Source: Pseudocercospora fijiensis CIRAD86 (lineage: Eukaryota; Ascomycota; Dothideomycetes; Mycosphaerellales; Mycosphaerellaceae). From it: DNA of 64,000 bases. The notes beneath the pieces were generated by a model. It was not told the DNA's origin. It did not search any database and was given only the letters and a program-made list of their open reading frames with translations. The stretch is taken from positions 5,622,955 to 5,686,954 of the forward strand of contig NW_006921534.1 of NCBI RefSeq assembly GCF_000340215.1. The letters run 5' to 3'. The translations under genes and the position numbers were made by a program. Positions within the stretch are counted from its first letter, which is position 1. Each line of letters opens with the position of its first letter. This document shows, one piece after another, positions 35,565 through 47,049 of this stretch.

Positions 35565-38560
35565 TTATCGATAATCCATGTCAACATCAAACGAGAGTTC
35601 ACCGACCTGTTCGTCTTCCGCGAATGCTGCTCTCCGTTCATCCATCTCTTCATCCTCGTCGTCATCACCAAATCCAGACAGCATTGTTCCGGAGTTGATC
35701 TCGAAGCTCTGCCCGACTGTGCCGTCTTGCATTGCCAACGTATCGGCCGGTGTGCTTCCACTACCAAGTCCTGCATTGGCGAGTGTGCTGTTAGTGTTCG
35801 ACGTGAAACCTCCAGATAGGCCACCGCCACCACCCATGCCTCCCATCGCTCGAACACCGATCGCGTTCTCTGGTCGCACGCCGCCGAGAACTGCATTGTC
35901 CTTATCTCTCGTCTCTGCGAGCGTGCCTTCCACGTATCGCATCCACTCTTCTCTGCTGACCCGTTCTGTCACGCTGTGATCGAGAGACTCGGGAGGATGT
36001 CGGCTGCCAAACTTGCAGACCTCCTCTGCGATTAGTGTTAAGTGGCCCATGTACCCCAGCCGCATGCCTTTATTTTTCTGTGACTCGTCCGATGCTGCTT
36101 GCCCGTCCAGTATTCGGTCAGTGATATCCTTGCCTGAGCCAAGACCGATCTCCTCTACTGTCTGGCCATCCTTTCGCTCGATTGGGTGGAAGAGATCGAA
36201 TGCCAACGTGCGATTGTAGCCTCGATCCAGCGTGCCGTTAAAAACTTGTTGTACAACATCGTAAACCACATTATGCAAAAAATTATTCCATGGGAATCGG
36301 AAAAAGAAGTCCTGTAAAGTTCGCATAAGCGAGCGAACTTGGTCAGTAGCATTTGAAAATGGTGGTGACTTACAAGAATGGTAGGCACGACCTGGTGCTC
36401 AACGAATTGGATCTTGAGAAGATCGCCAACGACGGGAGTTCCGTCTGCTTCAGTGTCGTACGGCGGACGCTCGCCGTTGGGCAGCGAGCTCGCTTCTTGT
36501 GCTTGTAATGTCGCCGTGCTTTGACCAAGGTCTTGCGACGACTCGCTCTCGTGCTGAGATGGAGCCTGCGTAGTGTCTTGCGACGGTGCTGGTTCTTTCT
36601 TAGAGAAGTTGAGTGGCGCAGGTTTGTCTTCTGGCCGTGCTAGCGCTCTTTCCAGCTCAGATGGCCCTTCGTCTGTGTTGACGCTCAGTGAATGCTTTGC
36701 TTCTGCCGCTAATTGCTGCGTAAGTAACGAAGTATGCTTACCCTCTTCTATTGGCTCCTCGCCGAATTCGGACATGACGGTGTCTTCGTCAACATCTAGA
36801 CTGTTGATCTTGTCTGTCACACCAGCTGTAGTTGGCGAATCTGCCGCTTGTGTCGGCGGTGGATCGAAGTTGAGGTTGTTCTTCTTCGGCGACAAAGGCT
36901 GTGGCATCGCGCTCGGGCTGACTGGTGATTGGTTTTGTGGATCGGATGGATCTCGCTTTTCGACCTTCTCAAGCAGTGGCAGACCGCCGTGCGTGGTGCT
37001 GTCGATTTTCTCGGTCAAATCGTCAAAAGTGACTTCCTCAGGCATCTCATCTCCCGGTGCATTGACTTTCTCGAACCCATCTTCATCTGAAGCGTTTTGC
37101 ACCTCTAGCTTCCGAATCTCTACGGGCTTCTCGTCCATTTCGTCGTCGCTAGGCCGTTCTGCGTGATGGAAGCCATGCGAGTCAACGGAGCTTCCGAACT
37201 CATCATGAGAGTTCTCATGACTCGGACTTGTAGGAGCCTTGGGAGTTGCAAGCTTGCCTTCCGCTTTCAGACGCTCGCGCTCAGCATCCCGCTTGGTCAC
37301 TTCTTCCTCCGCGCCACGCTCATTCAGCAGACCCATGTTGCTACAATGCAGCAACTCAGCCATCAACTCGCACGTCTTGAAGCGATCAAAGCCGAGTGGC
37401 TCAATCTTTCCGCCAAATGCAGCTTTGAGATCTGGTTTCTTGGCGGATGACGAACGTATGAGACGCATAAAGTTGGGCACATTGTCTGCGAACTGTCGCA
37501 AAAGGGTGCCCAGATAAATCGGATCTGATGTTTTTGGCTCTGGCCCGACTTGGTTATCTAGGTCGTAGTCGGAGTTGTTCTTCCGGATGACTTCTATGAC
37601 GATTCCGACACCGACAGTCAGGGGGTTGCCGCCCTTGAGCATATCCGAGATAAGTTGTTTGATGCATGGTTCAGAGACAAGTTGTCGTGTGAGCTCATTT
37701 GGACCGATGACCGACTGATCTTGGGTAGTAGCATTCGCGCTGATAGTGATGATGGCCTTGAGGAAATCACCAGCCGATGTTTGAGTTGCTGAGCTATGTT
37801 CCGGCGACAGGTAGGCCAGCAGCAGTGGAATCAAGTTCTGCGATTGTAACCAGTCCACGATACCCTGTCCGCCTTCGTGCTTCTCCAGACTGATGATCTT
37901 TAGCAGCAGGTCCATAACCATGGGGCAGTCGACATGTTGGAGCATGGCGGGCACGATTCCGCCAAGCGATTTGAAGAAGGCGAGCATTTCTTCCGTCTTC
38001 TTATCCAGAAGTGCCTCGTTCACCTTGGTGAAGTAGCCGGCGATCAGAGGATCCAGAGGTGCGGGCTGGTGCATATACTGCCAGAACTCGCGCAAGGCCT
38101 CTCGCTGATCAAGAAGCGCTTCTGTTATCGACCACACCTCGGAGCTCAGCACCTCGCACGCAACATATGCGTACTTCTTCCGCTGCGCCTCTTTCTTTTC
38201 TTGCTCAGTCTCTCCTTCGCCATCTTTCTTGATAGAAGTGGACCGTGAGCGGCCCTTGCCCTTCCCAAAGAAAGAGATGCCGCTGGTAGTTTTCTCGTCG
38301 TCTTTCGAAGTGTCCTTCTCGTCTTCTTTCTTCGCGCCAACCTCTGCTGCAGATTCAGGCTTGGAGTCGGCAGTCACGTATGTAAGTAGCTTCCTCAATA
38401 TGGGTTCATCGCGCAGAAACTCGATCAGCTTGCTGTTCTGCTGCTTCAGCTCCTGAATAAGGTCGCTCTCGTCCAGCAGTTCCTCCAGCTGCACGCCATC
38501 TTTCTCTAGGATCGTGTCGATGCTCGAGACCTGGGCATAGCCGCCAAAGCGCCAGAACAT
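35565..38560 (-). CDS. SAPS-domain Sit4 phosphatase-associated protein (Sap185/190, Ekc1 family)
   Basis: Exon 1 is 38560-36374 (729 codons); a 61-bp intron (36373-36313, last G at 36312: GTAAGT donor, CTGAC branch, TTACAG acceptor) is followed by exon 2, 36311-35565. Product 977 residues. SAPS proteins are regulatory partners of the PP2A-like phosphatase Sit4/PP6 and act in G1 progression and TOR signalling. Seen: the start MFWRFGGYAQVSSIDTIL and DEPILRKLLTYVTA, hallmarks of the family; helical-repeat SAPS domain to about residue 440; a long acidic, Ser/Pro-rich insertion (about 450-700); and the last conserved block, which the splice rejoins as VVPTILDFFFRFPWNN-FLHNVVYD and GHLTLIAEEVCKF. 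The tail is Gly- and Asp/Glu-rich. Start chosen at MFWRFGG because all family members begin there. Confidence 0.92.
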
Positions 38561-39515
38561 GGTCGAGGATTCGGATTTATGTGAATCCCCGTGTCCGCAG
38601 CTGCAGCAGGTCCGAGTCAATTAGAGATGAGCGCGCGCAGGGCGAGTTGAGGGGTATCATGCGTGAGTCTGCGCGGCCGTGCCTGTATGGGAAGTTGATA
38701 TGTCGGCGGTATGTTCAGAGTGTACTATTCGTAGGCTAGGCGTAGGAGAGTAGCGTTGCTTGACAGCAGGTGCTTTCGTCTCAAGGTCGCGTGCGGCTCA
38801 GAGCCGATGCTGCGCTGTGACGGAGGGCAGGCCAAGTTTCACATCAGCCGTGGGCGATCCACTCCGAACACTTTGAAGAGCCTGATTCAGGTACACACAA
38901 ATGCGATGGAGATGGATGTATGCAGTCAAGAACATTATCTACCCTATCGGTAATGTATCTGGTACCTCTACAACGCTTGTGATCCTTGGGCAGGGTCTCA
39001 CTCCCAGATCAATCTCCCAGCCTCGAAGGGATCGACGGGAGTGCTCTGTCGCTGCGCTACCATACATTATTACTACTGGATCATTATCCACAGACCAGAG
39101 CTCTTGATCCTACTTCTGCCTTACATATCTGTCTCAAGTCATCCATCAGCATCGTCCGCTGTCCACATCATCACATGGCCAAGTCATCATCGTGCAGCCG
39201 CAAGCTACTCGGCGACACCTTGCCGCACGTGGCATGGGTAGGTAGGAACCATACGAACAGCCACGTTGTACCATGGTCTCCGGAAGTTTTGCCGCCATGT
39301 CCGCCAACTCACGAACATCATGACAGTGAAGAGAGTGGCAACAAGGCAATGGACGCTCCAAAGAGGCAACTCGACCTCAATTCATTGCATTCTTTTCCTG
39401 AACCATGTCTATCGCTGTGCCCTACCTACTAATCCCTGGTATCATAGTGGCTCCGTCGCTTAAGTGCTCATTCAGATTGGTACCAATACAGTCTTGAAAT
39501 CATATCGAATACTGC
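38561..39515. other. Intergenic, about 950 bp, nothing recognised
   Basis: Upstream of the SAPS gene and downstream of the WBP2-like gene. Overlapping frames (38986-39432 plus, 39146-39361 minus) have no recognisable domain or splice continuation. No tRNA-like cloverleaf was noticed. Confidence 0.35.
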
Positions 39516-40379
39516 TCACTGCCTCGGCGAGCTGAGCCTGTCTTGCACACCCGCCATCTGCGCCTCCTCATATCCCGGCGGAGGCTCATCGGGCACCGCT
39601 GGAGGCTGTCTTCGGCTCTCATCCAGACTCACTCCGCTGTCCCTCTGCTGTTGTAGGACTGGACTCCGCGCTTGAGCCTGTGCCTGTGCTGCTGTAGCCG
39701 TCGGAGCTATCAGCGGCCCGTCGCTTTCTTCTCGATACGCCGGCAGATCTTCGAGGTTTACGTTTGAAAGGTTGACCGTGTTCAATGCTCCAGTTCCTGC
39801 TCTTTGACGATCACCAGACACCTCCAGCACTTGCTGTATCCTTTCTCGAATCTGCTCGTACCGTTGGTGAAAGTCAAGCGCTCCTCCATCTCTGAACGTG
39901 AACTTCAGCTCGACCACGCCTGAAGGAGGCATGGGTATGCCACCGCCTTGCGCGGGCTGACAAAGCGCCGTCCAAGTGTTTGCTGAGAACATAGGCAGGG
40001 AGACATGGCTGTCGTGAAGGCTTAGGATCTGTGAGGCAAAACTCTTGAAGTCGTCTGTCGGCTTCTTGGGAAGGTATATGAGTCTTTGATTCGAGAGGTA
40101 GAGCGTGCCTTCGTTGTGTGTGACTTTGAAGGGCTGTTGTCTGCCTGGGTAGTGGGCTGGCGTCTTGATCTCGAAGCCTATCCTGCCGGCGGATGTGAAG
40201 AGGTTCTGCTCGTTCGGTAGAGGGGTATAAGGAGGGTTCGTTTCGGGCGAGAGCATGACCCAGCTGCGAACTTGTGAGCGGACCGAAGTCATCTTGCTCC
40301 TCTGCTTGTCTGGCCTCTTCGACATGAGGCGGCCAAGGAACAACGAATGAGAACGGACGAGTACCTACTTGATAGACAT
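39516..40379 (-). CDS. WBP2-like GRAM-domain protein
   Basis: Exon 1 is an 11-nt coding micro-exon, 40379-40369 (ATG plus eight bases); a 105-bp intron (40368-40264: GTAGGT donor, TCGCAG acceptor, phase 2) is followed by exon 2, 40263-39516. Product 252 residues. The splice creates MSINWVMLSPE, the normal start of fungal homologs, whereas the unspliced frame gives an unrelated basic leader. Residues about 20-150 form a GRAM-like PH fold (YLSNQRLIYLPKK, FKSFASQILSLHD). The C-terminal third is Gln/Ala-rich and carries PPGY (about 232-235), a PPxY ligand for WW domains such as those of Rsp5-type ubiquitin ligases. The family includes WW-domain-binding protein 2; the fungal role is not established to my knowledge. 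Confidence 0.82.
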
Positions 40380-41260
40380 GGTGAAGGAAGCAGCGCGGCT
40401 AGCGCAGCTTTAAGAGCAGCTTCCACTACTCCCTGGCTCGATTATTGCACAGCAAGCGAATCTCCTGAAGGGCAGAGAGATGTATCTGAGTAGTCAGCGG
40501 TAGCGGCTTGGGACGTGGAAAAGCTGTAGCTATGCGTGTCTCAGATGTGCAGCTGCCCGTTGGACCAATGAGAGCTTGTCAATGGACCGTCGAAAGGTCA
40601 GCGTTGGGTGGAATAATAATAACGATGGCGCCACGGGAGAGAATGATATCCCCGTTCGAGAGCTTGCAAGTCAAGGGCTTCACCTGGCCTGCAGGAAGAT
40701 GGCGGCTGCCGCGCTGACGAACGCGCGAGCTGGCTCGTGCGCTGTGACTTCCGTTTCTCGCAGTCGCTCTTGCACGTTGTCCCCCTTTCTCTTTCCCACC
40801 AAGAATACCGCAATAGTCAACATGGACGTTGGTGCGACCTGAGCTGCTTGGCCATGTGCGTCGTTCCCGAGACACACATCACATTTGCTGTTTTCTGAGC
40901 ACTTCAGTCGGCAACCGCGCTTGCTGAAAAAGAAGGCGCTGGCTGTCCGGTACTTGAGGTAACACCTGCATCAACTCGGCATCGACCGCACTAAGCTTGT
41001 GCGACGTGCAGCTCCGGACTTCCACGGTGCAACAAGTGACGCCCCAGATCGCTGGACATTGCAGTGAGAGACGACCAGCGGCAAGGTGGGTATGAGGAAA
41101 TTATCAGACGACGACACGACGAGCCTTTCAACTACACACTCCAACAGCGACCAGTCTGTCAGGGAGACGCCGTCATCAACTCACTGTCGCTCTGCTTTCA
41201 AGTCGCCATTTGCAGACAGCGATTGCTAGAGCACGTAGCAGTCATGCTGCTGAGCTCTCG
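40380..41260. other. Intergenic, promoter side of the WBP2-like gene
   Basis: No supported gene. Several overlapping short frames at 40508-40877 on both strands cancel one another. The 41064-41297 plus frame is in a different frame from the relic that follows. Confidence 0.35.
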
Positions 41261-42421
41261 ATGGTGCTGTTCCAACAGCCCGTCTATTGGGATATAATCA
41301 ATGTCATACTAGACCGCATTGTATCTCTGCCGAAGGTTGAAGTCAAGCTTGAGCGAGAAGGCGAAGATCCGCTGTATGGAAGACTTCCTATCGACCATCT
41401 CGGTCTAACGACATTCTTGCTGAACGCCGCCACACGCGCCAACTGCAAATGTACAGAGCTTGTTCTCGCAGATGAATTCCACATGTCAAGCTATGATCAA
41501 GCGGAGGGGCGTGACGCACCGCCACTCCACGCGGTCATTGATCACATCGCTAGGGATCTACGCGAATTCTCCTTCGGCGCCATATTAACGACTCAGCTTG
41601 GACCCGATGGGCAAGACGCGCTTCGCAGATTCAGCTTTGTCAAGCCTTTGCTAGCCGAAAGCAAGAGGCTGGAACACCTATGCCTTATAGTGCCGGGGGC
41701 CGAGGGTCTTTCAGTTACGGATCAATTCACGCGACTGGTCCCAAGCCTGTTGGAAAAGGCCTACCTTGAATCACTCTCAATTATTGAGCTTTAGGATGTG
41801 CTACTACAAGCTACCGATCTTGCTCACATCGTGCATCGATGCTCCCCAAATAGTTCTCACGCTACCTTCCAAGCGGTGGTACTGCTGCATAACAATGATG
41901 CTTGGCTTCCAGTGTTGCAGCAATTGCGTAGCTGTGCAAAGCTGCAACATCTTTGTCTGTGTGACAATCTCGGCAAAAGGCCGGTCGGAGAAGCGTTATA
42001 CTTGTGTATGGGGCAACAAGTCAATTCTGGCGACGAGCTTAGATGGTCCACGCTGCTTGAGTATGATGGCGACGATGTCGAGCAAGTATTGGACGTGATT
42101 ATCGAGCAAAAGCCCAAATATGTGCGACCATAGCGCCATGCTCCGCTGGAACTCGCAACTCTGGGATGGGTGACCGTGCTAGAGACAGGACTACTTCATC
42201 GAGTGGTGATCAACCCGATGCAATTTCTCCGGCCTGTCTCTACCACCGTGTCTCATCACTGGGAAGAAATGCTAATGCGTTCTAGCGTCTCTCGATATGG
42301 TCGCAGCGCGATTGAGTCGACGGTGGACATTTTGGCGGATATGTATAAGAGACTGGACTGCGCCGCACTGACGCTTGATGGACTGTTTAGAAAGCTTGCT
42401 GGTTTTTCAACAGCTCCATGA
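41261..42421 (+). pseudogene. Relic of an unidentified protein gene with two in-frame TAG stops
   Basis: One continuous plus frame of about 386 codons from ATG 41261 to TGA at 42419-42421, broken only by TAG at 41792-41794 and TAG at 42131-42133. Three segments that would appear as separate frames (41261-41794, 41798-42133, 42170-42421) are all in the same phase. Both stops are one C-to-T or G-to-A step from Gln or Trp. The content looks like an F-box/LRR-type ascomycete protein (RRFSFVKPLLAESKRLEHLC; QQLRSCAKLQHLCLCDN), but I see no certain domain. It could be a genuine relic, or the stops could lie in introns I failed to recognise; no GT-AG pair fits. Confidence 0.6.
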
Positions 42422-42568
42422 GCCTCTCGCGTAACTGACCGTCCTCTTTTTGTAATCTCGACACCGAAGGAAGAGAAGTCTTCTTATATCCTCGATCCTC
42501 TTATGATGAAGGCTGCTCTATTGTCGATGCTCGTGTCGTACCAGGTACTTCAGCAAGTTGTTGACTGA

Positions 42569-45500
42569 TCAACGCCAGTACAGCGGAACATGCCTATCGT
42601 AAGCATATTCCGTGTCGAATGCCGAAGCACCGGGATCCATCTTCCGCAGAAAGACTTCCGCCTCGTTACGCAAACGCTCGGCCTCAGCCCCTCCGTCATG
42701 GTTGTCTTGTGTCAAAGCTTCTGAAAGCTTGAACAGGCTCCTGGCGTGTTCGACAGGCATGAGATCTTTGTTGAACTTGGTGACGTCCAAGGACTCACGT
42801 AGGTGCTTACTGCACACGATTCAGCAAACTGAACCCAAGCTGGTGAGGCCAGAACTTACATCGCTGCCTCCACCTTACCTTGATCGAGACAAACGACACC
42901 AATTTTATAAATGCAAGCTCCGTTAAAGCGATGAGATCTAGTCTCGTCGCCTTCGAACCACGTATTCTGAGCCTCGATAGAGCTCGCTTCAGCAGCTTCG
43001 AAGTTTTTTTGACTTCGATGAAGAACGCCTTGTGTGAAGAATGCGCTGCACGTCAAGGTTTAGCAACTTCTATCTGAGAGCCATATGCATCACTTACTAA
43101 GCCAAAACTGCCCATTCGCGCGGCTCTGTGCGTTTGAGTGCTGTAACAGCCTCGTCAAGCAAGGCCTGGGCCTCCAAGGGTTCGTTGAGGTAAATAAGAC
43201 ATCTTGACAGGTTGACTTTCGTATTAGTGTCCCATGTTAGTGGCTCGTTCCGTTCTTTGGCGAACGCAATGTCGCGTTCGCGTGATTTCTCGAACCATGT
43301 CTTAGCAGTAACGTGATCATTGGCACTGCCGTATGCAAGGCCCAGGTTATTCTCAAACCCGCTTATCAGGCCTTCGCGTTTGGGAACTTCTTGCAGGCGT
43401 ATCTCGTACGCCTGCTTGTTGAGACTGATTGACTGCTTGGGATCTCCAATGTTTTCGCACATGTTCGCCTGATAGGAAAGGATTGATGCTCGGAAATCAG
43501 AGGTTTCGTTACTCGCCTCAAGAGATTCAACGGCAAGCTCATTCACCTTGCAAAGCGATCTCAAGAGCTGGAGGTCATAGGTTTCACAGAGGTACCTGCA
43601 GATGACATGTCAGAGAAGCAGAGGAGGCAAGCTTGATTTGTATGGCACAGCGATACCTTGCACAGCCTGACAGGAGTTTGCAGAAAGTGGCATCAGCTCG
43701 GAAGTTCTTGCTTGCCCGACGTTCTTCTTGAAATCGCTCTGATAGCGCGACTATATGAGGCAAGCAGAGATTGCACTGCGGCCATTGAGCGAATAGTTGT
43801 CCTATCTTATCGTCCTCCTTTGGGAAAGCACTGTAGACCAAAGCAACAGCGTTCTGAAATGCTTTTTGCCGCGCTTCAGGCGTTAAATGATAGCGGAATT
43901 GGCGTTGCACAAGCCTGTGGATGGAAAAGGTGCGTGTATCACGGTCCCGGGCGACCAAAGCGATCTCAAGAAGTGGTTCCACGGCTTCAATGAATCTAAA
44001 AGCAATATCAGCACTACGTCACGTGCATGCAGTATATTTCTTACGCAAATTCGTCGGTGATGAATTCCAACTCCTCTGGCAGATCACTGCCGTCCCCGAG
44101 TTCGAACAGGGATTGTGGTATAGCGTCTGGTGTCAAGAAGCAGAGTGTGCCAAGTAGCGTGGCACTGTCGTTATCTAAGCTCTTGAATGAGAGATCCCAG
44201 AGCGCCTGCAACTCGCTAGTATGTGCGCGTTTCGGATTCTTGAGATACATGTTTAAGAACTCGGAAATCGATGAAGATCTGCGATGAATTAAGCCAGCCA
44301 TTTGTGAAAGGCCAAGAGCGTGACCGCTTAGTTTTTGCGAAAGCTCGAAAGCAGACAAGCCTTCGGTCTGAAGATCTTTGCCAATGTCGCGCTTGAGGAG
44401 GAATAAGAGAAACTCCGATCCAGTCTGGGCGTCCCACGTTTTCACTTCTATGCCAGAAGTCACAAATGCATAAGCAAGAGAAGAATTTCGAGTCGTGATC
44501 ACAGCTTTGCCGTGGCTGGTCTCTGGCCAGAATGGCAACAGAGTCTCGGAGGATTCAACATTATCATAGATTATCAGCCATTTGGAGCCTATTCTCTGAT
44601 CAGTAGAGCTTTGGAGTGACATCGATGATCCAGAGTTCTGCATGTTCGTACCTGAAGAATGAAACCAAGTCTGTACCAAGCTAAGGTTGTCATCGTGTCC
44701 TTGTGGCTGAGCTCCTGGAAGCCTCAGCCTCATGGCAATGTCAGTGAAGCTTTGCCTGAGAGTAGTTCTATTCTCTGCATGCGCCCAGAGGACCGCATCG
44801 TACTCATTAGCTTCGACTTTGGTTTCCGCGTATCGAGCCGCGATGGAGCTCTTTCCTGTGCCACCCAAGCCGTGTAATGCAACAGATTGGAATGTCGAGG
44901 ATGAGCTGGAAGAAGCGTCGCCCAGCACCTGGTCCATCTTGGCGAAGACATCTACTCGGTCAAAGAAGCGGCGTGGCCGAGATGGCGGTAGTACTACATA
45001 CTGTGTACGTCGTGGTGCCGGCTGATCCTCATCGAGAGAAAGGCGACCCACAGCTTGCGTTGACGAGCGAATTGCGGCCACTTTCTCGACGCGGGTCAGA
45101 ATCTCAAGGAGCTCTTGGTTGAGGCTGGAGTATTGCTTATCGAGATTTATCCACTGATCGTCATTGTTTATCTCGTTCCTGGGATCTGCAGATTCTGTTA
45201 GTAGGTGACGTCTGCACATTTACACTCGGCCCACCATAGCGTGAGCCAATTTGTTCTCCACGGATGCATTTGACAGCACTTGTGAAGAATTTGATTAGCT
45301 GCACATGCATTTCGAAACAGGCTTCTTTCATATGATCGGGCACCGTCTGTAGCGTGTTGGAACGCTCATGGAATGCTTCGGCCTTATAGCCGATTGACTT
45401 GATCATCCGTGGTATTTGATTGAGAGCTTTGGAGTCTTCGAGAGTGAGCTGCAAGCCAAGTCAGTGTTAGGCCTCCTCGAGCAGCATACTTGCTACTTAC

Positions 45501-45839
45501 GCTCAACAGGAGGCCGAGTACGCCCCATAACAATTCGGCTTTCAGCGGTGGACCCATCTCGCTTTCAAAAAAGACTGTTAACATTTGCACGTGGTGCAAC
45601 GTTGGTATGACAAGTGCAATTTCGTGCGCTTCGGAAGTGGTGGTATGCTGCTCTGTCATCTGGGTTATATGACCTTGGACTTCCATCCAAGTAGTGCGTT
45701 TTTTGGTCTGCTCAAGGTCGTCTGGTTCAAGCGATCTCTCGCATGACCACACCATCGCACGCCATTGCGTGGTGAAGAAGGTATCTCTATTCAAGCTGTC
45801 AGCACCGAATGTGAGTATCGATAACCCTCCGAGAACCAT
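42569..45839 (-). CDS. NLR/STAND protein: helical N-domain, NB-ARC, TPR
   Basis: Seven exons by frame-consistent splicing: 45839-45501, 45448-45226, 45185-44045, 43995-43657, 43595-43098, 43045-42860, 42809-42569; about 988 residues. Six GT-AG introns, mostly 50-60 bp. Such fungal STAND proteins oligomerise on sensing a trigger and act in non-self recognition. Seen: residues 1-190, alpha-helical, no certain domain (DUF7708-like at best); P-loop GLGGTGKSS (about 293-301); Walker B KWLIIYDNV (about 389-397); RNBS-B-like AVITTRNSS; GLPL-equivalent HALGLSQMAG; winged-helix end FSIHRLVQRQF; then TPR-type helices to the C-terminus (ENNLGLAYGSANDHVTAKTW; YKIGVVCLDQGKVEAA). The donor of exon 2 could instead be the GT in TATGGTGGG (same phase). 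The N-terminus may instead start at ATG 45888, with a 55-bp intron joining to 45795. Confidence 0.85.
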
Positions 45840-46007
45840 GTTACACCTACAGAGCTTCGGCGATGGGCGCTTCGTGAACTAGTGTCATACAAATCTGATG
45901 AGCTTCACATGAGGATATGTCAAATGGCGATCTATTGAGGCATTGCGGAATGACTGAAAATACATCTCATATCGTCAGCCCCCAAGCCGCATTGTGTCGC
46001 TATTGTT

Positions 46008-46990
46008 CTAGCGGAATGCCACCAATCTGACCTCAACACTTTGCCGAGGAAGAGTCGTTGCGTCTGGGTTGAAGGCGGAGCAGTGGAAACAGCCTACTAC
46101 AGTGTTAGTATATGATCGTAGTTAAGAACCCCATTTGACTTACGAGCCCGTTTGCCAGTTGTATCGGCATTGCGGAACACGACGAGGTCGTCAATTCCTT
46201 GGCTTTTCATGAAGTACCATCTATGGGCTGAGTTCATGTGCAACAGTGAATTGGTCACCACGCCGGAACGTCGTAGACCATCATTCAGCAGGATATCGTT
46301 CTCAGAGTCAACGGATGTCCAGTCACACATGATCAGTGGCCAGTCGTCATTCGGTCCACGCAGAGGCCTCCACACACTACACACTTCGCGTTAGCACAAT
46401 CCGCTCAGCATGGTTGGGCAAAGAGCTTTGTACTTGATCACATCGAACTCCTTGTCCCTCCAAAAAGCGTCCTGACCCGGAAATGCTGTTTCGATAGCAT
46501 CATAGCAGCCTTGCTGCGAGTAGTCGCAGTGCGGTATCGTCGCAGGTTGTTCATAATTTACATACATCGTGGTCGATTTTGGGAAACTAGGGTCTCTTTG
46601 TCGGATCTGTCTATCTTAGCTGCGATCTCGATGCGAGCGTCTTCATGGGGCGGATACTGTGCAATCAAAACTCTCTATCCGAGTGTATTCTGGAAATCTC
46701 TCATGGAGCAGTGCTTCCAGGTCATACCAATACGACTTCTGTACCTCTTCTTTATTGTTGAACGCCGCATCGGGGTCCAAACGAGTTGTAGCCTTGAGTA
46801 GACAGAAGCCATGAGTGTCGATGTCCCAGTGTGTCGGATCTTCGATGTTATGCACTACGACCGGCTGTCTGTCGAAGACATGGTTCGTCTTTCGAATGTC
46901 GCCAACGTCCTCAGCCAGGTAGTCTGTGTCAAATGCTCGTTCTTTCTCGAAGACCGGGTCTCGGGCCAGATAGAGGACTGTCGTTTCCAT
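46008..46990 (-). CDS. CmcJ/asaB-family hydroxylase or desaturase-like protein
   Basis: Four exons: 46990-46658, 46606-46434, 46376-46144, 46093-46008; introns of 51, 57 and 50 bp with CTAAG/CTAAC branch sites; 274 residues. At first sight the gene looks broken, because each exon is in a different frame, but every splice restores a family motif: FDCT-IRQRDPSFP, FDVIN-VWRPLRGP and GKRAR-CFHCSAFNP. Other landmarks: HWDIDTHGF, the HCD pair (H137, D139) that may bind iron, DDLVVFRN, and the terminal RQSVEVRLVAFR. Fungal members (for example asaB) occur in secondary-metabolite pathways or stand alone; they are described as oxidoreductases related to cephalosporin CmcJ and gibberellin GA4 desaturase. 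The substrate here is unknown. Its stop lies 168 bp upstream of the NLR start on the same strand. The hAT element begins about 60 bp upstream of the ATG, so little native promoter remains. Confidence 0.8.
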
Positions 46991-47049
46991 CGTTCCTGCG
47001 AACGCCGCTCATCAGCTAGAAGCTGGGTTTCCGGCGCCAAAGGCAGGCA

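Noticed and set aside
35369..35896. Long frames rich in ASHRI or MRCDA repeats
   Set aside because: Pure translation of the ATGCG microsatellite plus antisense of the SAPS gene exon 2.
36573..37166. 197-codon plus frame, Ser-rich
   Set aside because: Antisense of the acidic Ser/Glu-rich region of the SAPS gene; no independent evidence.
46008..46990. First read as a pseudogene with two frameshifts
   Set aside because: Three canonical short introns restore continuous family sequence, so the gene is called intact.
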